From Pseudemcibacter sp038106445 (GTDB lineage Bacteria; Pseudomonadota; Alphaproteobacteria; Sphingomonadales; Emcibacteraceae), in NCBI GenBank assembly GCA_038106445.1, contig JAYODU010000001.1:1-64000 (forward strand): 64,000 nt of DNA. Reading direction: 5' to 3'. Of the stretch, positions 61,153-64,000 are shown piece after piece. The first letter of the stretch is position 1. Each line of letters begins with the position of its first letter. Under the pieces are notes generated by a model. The model saw only the letters and a list, made by a program, of their open reading frames with translations. It did not search any database and was not told the origin of the DNA. A program made the position numbers and the translations under genes.

Positions 61153-61966
61153 CTTTCTTTATTGGATAATTTTTAAAGGGGGATACCAGTAATTCAATAA
61201 TATTTAACGGTTTTTTGAACCCGAATTCCTTTAAACCCTGTCTCATTTCACTATATCCTAAAGTTGGCTTATCCACATATGTTCCAAACATTTTATCCCA
61301 GATACAAAGATTAAAGCCATAATTACTGTTTGTTTCTGAACTAATCTCGGAATGGTGGATCCAGTGAACTTCGGGAGTGATTATGAAAGTCCGAAGGAAT
61401 TTTTCAATGGCTGAAGCCAACTTCAGATTACTATGATTAAAGAGCGCGAGACCATTTAACAGGATCTCAAAAACAATAACAGCTGCTGCAGGTATCCCCA
61501 TAATCAATACAAAGGCCATCTTGATCAGCATGGATATAATTATTTCAAAAGGGTGAAATCGGACGGCTGATGTTACATCAAGGGCCAGTTCCGTATGATG
61601 CATGCGATGCAGCCGCCAGAGCAAAGGAATTTTATGCATTATCACATGCTGGCCATAAATCAATAGATCAAGCAATAAAAGTGAAATGAAAAATACAAGC
61701 CCTTCATTTAAGACTATTATATTGAATAATCCTATATTTGTTTCGGAAGCGTAATGAGCAACGCCAACAGCAAGTAGCGGAAACAGTAACCGCATAACAA
61801 TACTATCCAAAATCACTATTGTTATATTGGTAAACCATTGAACAGGACGTGGCGTTTGGCGTTTGGCCAGAGGGGCGACAAATTCTGCGCTTGCCAATAT
61901 AAACAACAGGCTCAAAAAAACGCCAAGGCGGACTTGTTGTTCATTTTCGATCAAAAAATTCATCAT
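61145..61966 (-). CDS. Sterol desaturase / fatty acid hydroxylase family protein
   Basis: A 273-residue integral membrane di-iron enzyme. It has several hydrophobic segments, then the clustered histidine motifs: HRMHHTELALDVTSAVRFHP, LFNHSNLK and HWIHHSEISSETNSNYG, followed by LCIWDKMFGTYV. These coordinate the di-iron centre. Reaction could be hydroxylation or desaturation of a lipid or sterol-like molecule. It is coupled to the patatin-like gene by an 8-base overlap, suggesting joint action on lipids. Confidence 0.9.
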   Translation of the reverse strand: MMNFLIENEQQVRLGVFLSLLFILASAEFVAPLAKRQTPRPVQWFTNITIVILDSIVMRLLFPLLAVGVAHYASETNIGLFNIIVLNEGLVFFISLLLLDLLIYGQHVIMHKIPLLWRLHRMHHTELALDVTSAVRFHPFEIIISMLIKMAFVLIMGIPAAAVIVFEILLNGLALFNHSNLKLASAIEKFLRTFIITPEVHWIHHSEISSETNSNYGFNLCIWDKMFGTYVDKPTLGYSEMRQGLKEFGFKKPLNIIELLVSPFKNYPIKKDG

Positions 61967-61975
61967 TTAAAATAT

Positions 61976-62128
61976 TTAGAAATCCGATGCGATACCATTT
62001 TTTTCCCAGTCTCCATAACGGACAGGGTCCGGCCCATCTCTTCCACCTACTTCCTTTGGCAAGGGTTGAGGGCCTTTTCGGACATCTTCGGTTTCTGTTT
62101 TGTCCTTATCTTTATTTTTTTTGTCCAT
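61976..62128 (-). CDS. SdhAF4-like protein (DUF1674), succinate dehydrogenase assembly factor
   Basis: A 50-residue peptide from the ATG at 62128. After a Lys/Asp-rich start it ends with GGRDGPDPVRYGDWEKNGIA, followed by SDF at the C-terminus, the hallmark of DUF1674/SdhAF4, which assists flavinylation of the succinate dehydrogenase A subunit. It sits beside rsmB, divergent from it, as in other alphaproteobacteria, and ends ten bases before the hydroxylase start. The short length is normal for the family. Confidence 0.92.
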   Translation of the reverse strand: MDKKNKDKDKTETEDVRKGPQPLPKEVGGRDGPDPVRYGDWEKNGIASDF

Positions 62129-62247
62129 AATTATAACTCTTACATGATAAACACTTTAATCATAAAGTAATTAAGAGGGAAAGCAAATCAACACCTTGGC
62201 AAACTTTACTTACTGTGTTACTGGCCTATGAACATTGGATTTTAATC

Positions 62248-63546
62248 ATGAACCAACAGGCGGATAGCAGAGAGCAGGCCTTTCTGATTTTAAAAGAGGT
62301 GCTTGACAATGGCACTACCCTGGAAAATGCATTTGAGAAACATTCCAGAGGGGTGTCTTCAGTCGATAAAAGGTTTATCCGTCATCTGACGACCACAACC
62401 CTAAGGCATCTGGGACAACTGGACCGCATTATTGACCACAGCACAAAAACAAAGCTTGGAAATACGCAAATGGCGGTTCGTCATTTGCTAAGACTTGGTA
62501 TCTGCCAATTATTATTTACGCAAATTCCTTCTCATGCAGCTGTCAATACAACCGTAAATCTAATGGATCAATCCATTGGTAAAAAGTTACGTTATCTGAA
62601 GAACACGGTAAATGCGGTTTTGAGAAAAGTTGATCGCGACCGTGCGGAATTAGTCAAGAAATATGGAAATTCAAGACATAATATTCCCGGATGGATGCTT
62701 AACAGGTGGGATTCAAGATATGGAAAGGAAACCGTTAAGGAAATTATCACGCAAATACTGCAGGAACCACCTCTTGATCTTGCTTTATTATCACAAGCGG
62801 ATGTCGATGAATGGGCTGTGAAACTTAATGGAGAAAAACTGCCTTTGGGGGGCATCCGCGTTAAAAATGCAGGCAATATCAAAGACTTACCCGGATATGA
62901 AGAAGGATTATGGTGGGTGCAGGATTTAGCGGCACAACTTCCGGCACACCTTTTAGGCGCCAGAAAAGATGATGAACTATTGGATATTTGTGCGGCACCG
63001 GGTGGGAAGACCCTGCAATCTGCCGCAAAAGGCATAAAAGTTACGGCGCTGGATATTTCAAGAAAAAGGCTAGAAAGGCTCCATGAGAATTTAAGACGAC
63101 TTTCGCTTAAGGCTGGAATTGTAGAATTGGACATACTTAATTTTGAGCCAAAAAGGCAGTGGCAATATATTTTGCTTGATGCACCGTGCAGTTCAACGGG
63201 AACGATCCGAAGGCATCCGGAAATATTATGGGGCCAACGAGAGGATAAAATTGGATCTCTGTCAATTTTACAGGCAAAAATGCTCGATAAAGCAGCAGCA
63301 TTGCTGGCACCCGGGGGGATTTTGATTTATTGTACCTGTTCACTGGAAAAGGAAGAGGGGCCGGATCAGATTAATGCTTTACTGGAGCGCAGCAGCACAT
63401 TAAAACGAAAGGTGATCAGCCCTGGTGAATTGCCCGGACTTGAACAGTCAATATTGCAAACAGGGGATGTTCAAACATTGCCACATTATTTTAGTGACGG
63501 GATGGACGGATTTTTCATTTCACGTCTTATAAAGGATAAAGGTTAG
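62248..63546 (+). CDS. rsmB: 16S rRNA (cytosine-C5) methyltransferase RsmB-like
   Basis: Methylates a cytosine of 16S rRNA (C967 in E. coli). The 432-residue protein has an N-terminal NusB-like domain (SREQAFLILKEVLDNG, FIRHLTTTTLRHLGQLD, LLRLGICQLLFTQIPSHAAV), and a methyltransferase domain with LLDICAAPGGKTLQSA, LLDAPCSSTGTIRRHPEILW and the catalytic Cys in YCTCSLEKEEG. The ATG at 62248 was chosen because the family match begins there; an earlier in-frame codon adds 11 residues. It is followed by rpe three bases later. Confidence 0.94.
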   Translation: MNQQADSREQAFLILKEVLDNGTTLENAFEKHSRGVSSVDKRFIRHLTTTTLRHLGQLDRIIDHSTKTKLGNTQMAVRHLLRLGICQLLFTQIPSHAAVNTTVNLMDQSIGKKLRYLKNTVNAVLRKVDRDRAELVKKYGNSRHNIPGWMLNRWDSRYGKETVKEIITQILQEPPLDLALLSQADVDEWAVKLNGEKLPLGGIRVKNAGNIKDLPGYEEGLWWVQDLAAQLPAHLLGARKDDELLDICAAPGGKTLQSAAKGIKVTALDISRKRLERLHENLRRLSLKAGIVELDILNFEPKRQWQYILLDAPCSSTGTIRRHPEILWGQREDKIGSLSILQAKMLDKAAALLAPGGILIYCTCSLEKEEGPDQINALLERSSTLKRKVISPGELPGLEQSILQTGDVQTLPHYFSDGMDGFFISRLIKDKG

Positions 63547-63549
63547 TAA

Positions 63550-64000
63550 ATGACATCACATGTTAAAATAGCCCCATCAATTTTGTCGGCGGATTTTGCC
63601 AAGCTTGGCGAAGAAGTAGAAGCAATATCAAAAGCGGGGGCCGATTATATTCATGTGGATGTGATGGATGGTCACTTCGTGCCAAACATAACCATCGGTC
63701 CGGATGTGGTGAAGGCGATCAGACCGCATAGCAATAAAATATTTGATGTTCATTTAATGATTTCCCCCGTTGATCCCTATGTAGAGGCATTTGCCAATGC
63801 CGGGTCGGACATTATAACGATACATGCGGAAGCGACGCCCCATTATCACAGGACACTGCAATTTATAAAATCGCTCGGTAAAAAAGCAGGTATCTCCCTT
63901 AATCCGGCAACACCGGTAAGTGCCATAGAGCACGTGATGGATCTTGTTGATTTGGTGCTTATCATGAGTGTTAACCCCGGTTTTGGCGGACAGAAATTTA
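63550..64000 (+). CDS. rpe: Ribulose-phosphate 3-epimerase, cut by the window edge
   Basis: Interconverts ribulose 5-phosphate and xylulose 5-phosphate. The first 150 codons are present: APSILSADFAKLGEEV, the metal-binding HVDVMDGHFVPNITIG, FDVHLMI, HAEATPH, and LIMSVNPGFGGQKF at the very end. The reading frame runs off the right edge, so the last third is missing. Pairing with rsmB is common in alphaproteobacteria. Confidence 0.95.
   Translation, partial: MTSHVKIAPSILSADFAKLGEEVEAISKAGADYIHVDVMDGHFVPNITIGPDVVKAIRPHSNKIFDVHLMISPVDPYVEAFANAGSDIITIHAEATPHYHRTLQFIKSLGKKAGISLNPATPVSAIEHVMDLVDLVLIMSVNPGFGGQKF

Noticed and set aside
61269..61277. TTATCCACA match inside the fatty acid hydroxylase gene as another DnaA control site
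   Set aside because: It is deep in coding sequence about 20 kb from the origin and one such match is expected by chance.

Overview
The window looks like a chromosomal segment from an alphaproteobacterium of fairly low G+C (by eye, not computed). The genus cannot be read from the sequence. Lineage markers include DUF4167 next to prmC/prfA, DUF1178 with a nitrilase and a glutaredoxin, an NDUFAF5-like protein, a Tim44-domain protein, an SdhAF4-type peptide beside rsmB, ptsP near lysC, and above all the ppsR / gap / hemE junction with rho, mnmE, mnmG, rsmG, parA and parB beyond it. That junction is where Caulobacter and relatives keep the chromosomal origin. The 360-base gap here (41194-41553) contains DnaA-box-like sites and a very A+T-rich block, so I call it oriC. 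Two parS sites lie about 7 and 9 kb to its right.

Layout. 1-5.3 kb: M23 peptidase, a tiny ORF, clpB and DUF4167. 5.5-10.7 kb: prmC, prfA, hisS, ispG and a RodZ-like gene, all on the minus strand. 11-15.6 kb: ptsP, a nitronate monooxygenase-like gene and lysC. 15.7-23.2 kb: ubiG-fdhD facing mobA, DUF1178, nitrilase, glutaredoxin, a broken comF, an NDUFAF5-like gene, a Nudix hydrolase, an acetyltransferase and argJ. 23.4-36.4 kb: secA, accA, xerD, a large secreted protein, a small membrane peptide, aroK-aroB, CorC-like, an HTH regulator, Smr, mltA and Tim44-like. 36.5-41.2 kb: fxsA and secB facing dnaQ, coaE, aroE, maf and ppsR. 41.2-52.9 kb: oriC, hemE, a hemH remnant, hemJ, rho, nhaC, ogt, mnmE, mnmG, rsmG, parA and parB. 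53-58.6 kb: an Rrf2 regulator with sufBCDS and sufT. 58.6-64 kb: a patatin-like protein, a fatty acid hydroxylase, an SdhAF4-like peptide, rsmB and rpe (cut by the window edge).

Most of the window is housekeeping. The unusual points are two genes that have lost their middles while staying in frame (hemH, 94 codons, and comF, 100 codons), two perfect DnaA boxes flanking and overlapping the parA start codon, a perfect IscR type 1-like palindrome before the suf operon, a duplicated zinc motif at the end of SecA whose copies differ only by synonymous changes, and a possible small RNA before mnmE. I saw no tRNA, rRNA, CRISPR array, insertion sequence or prophage, and no candidate for a wholly new defence or mobile system.
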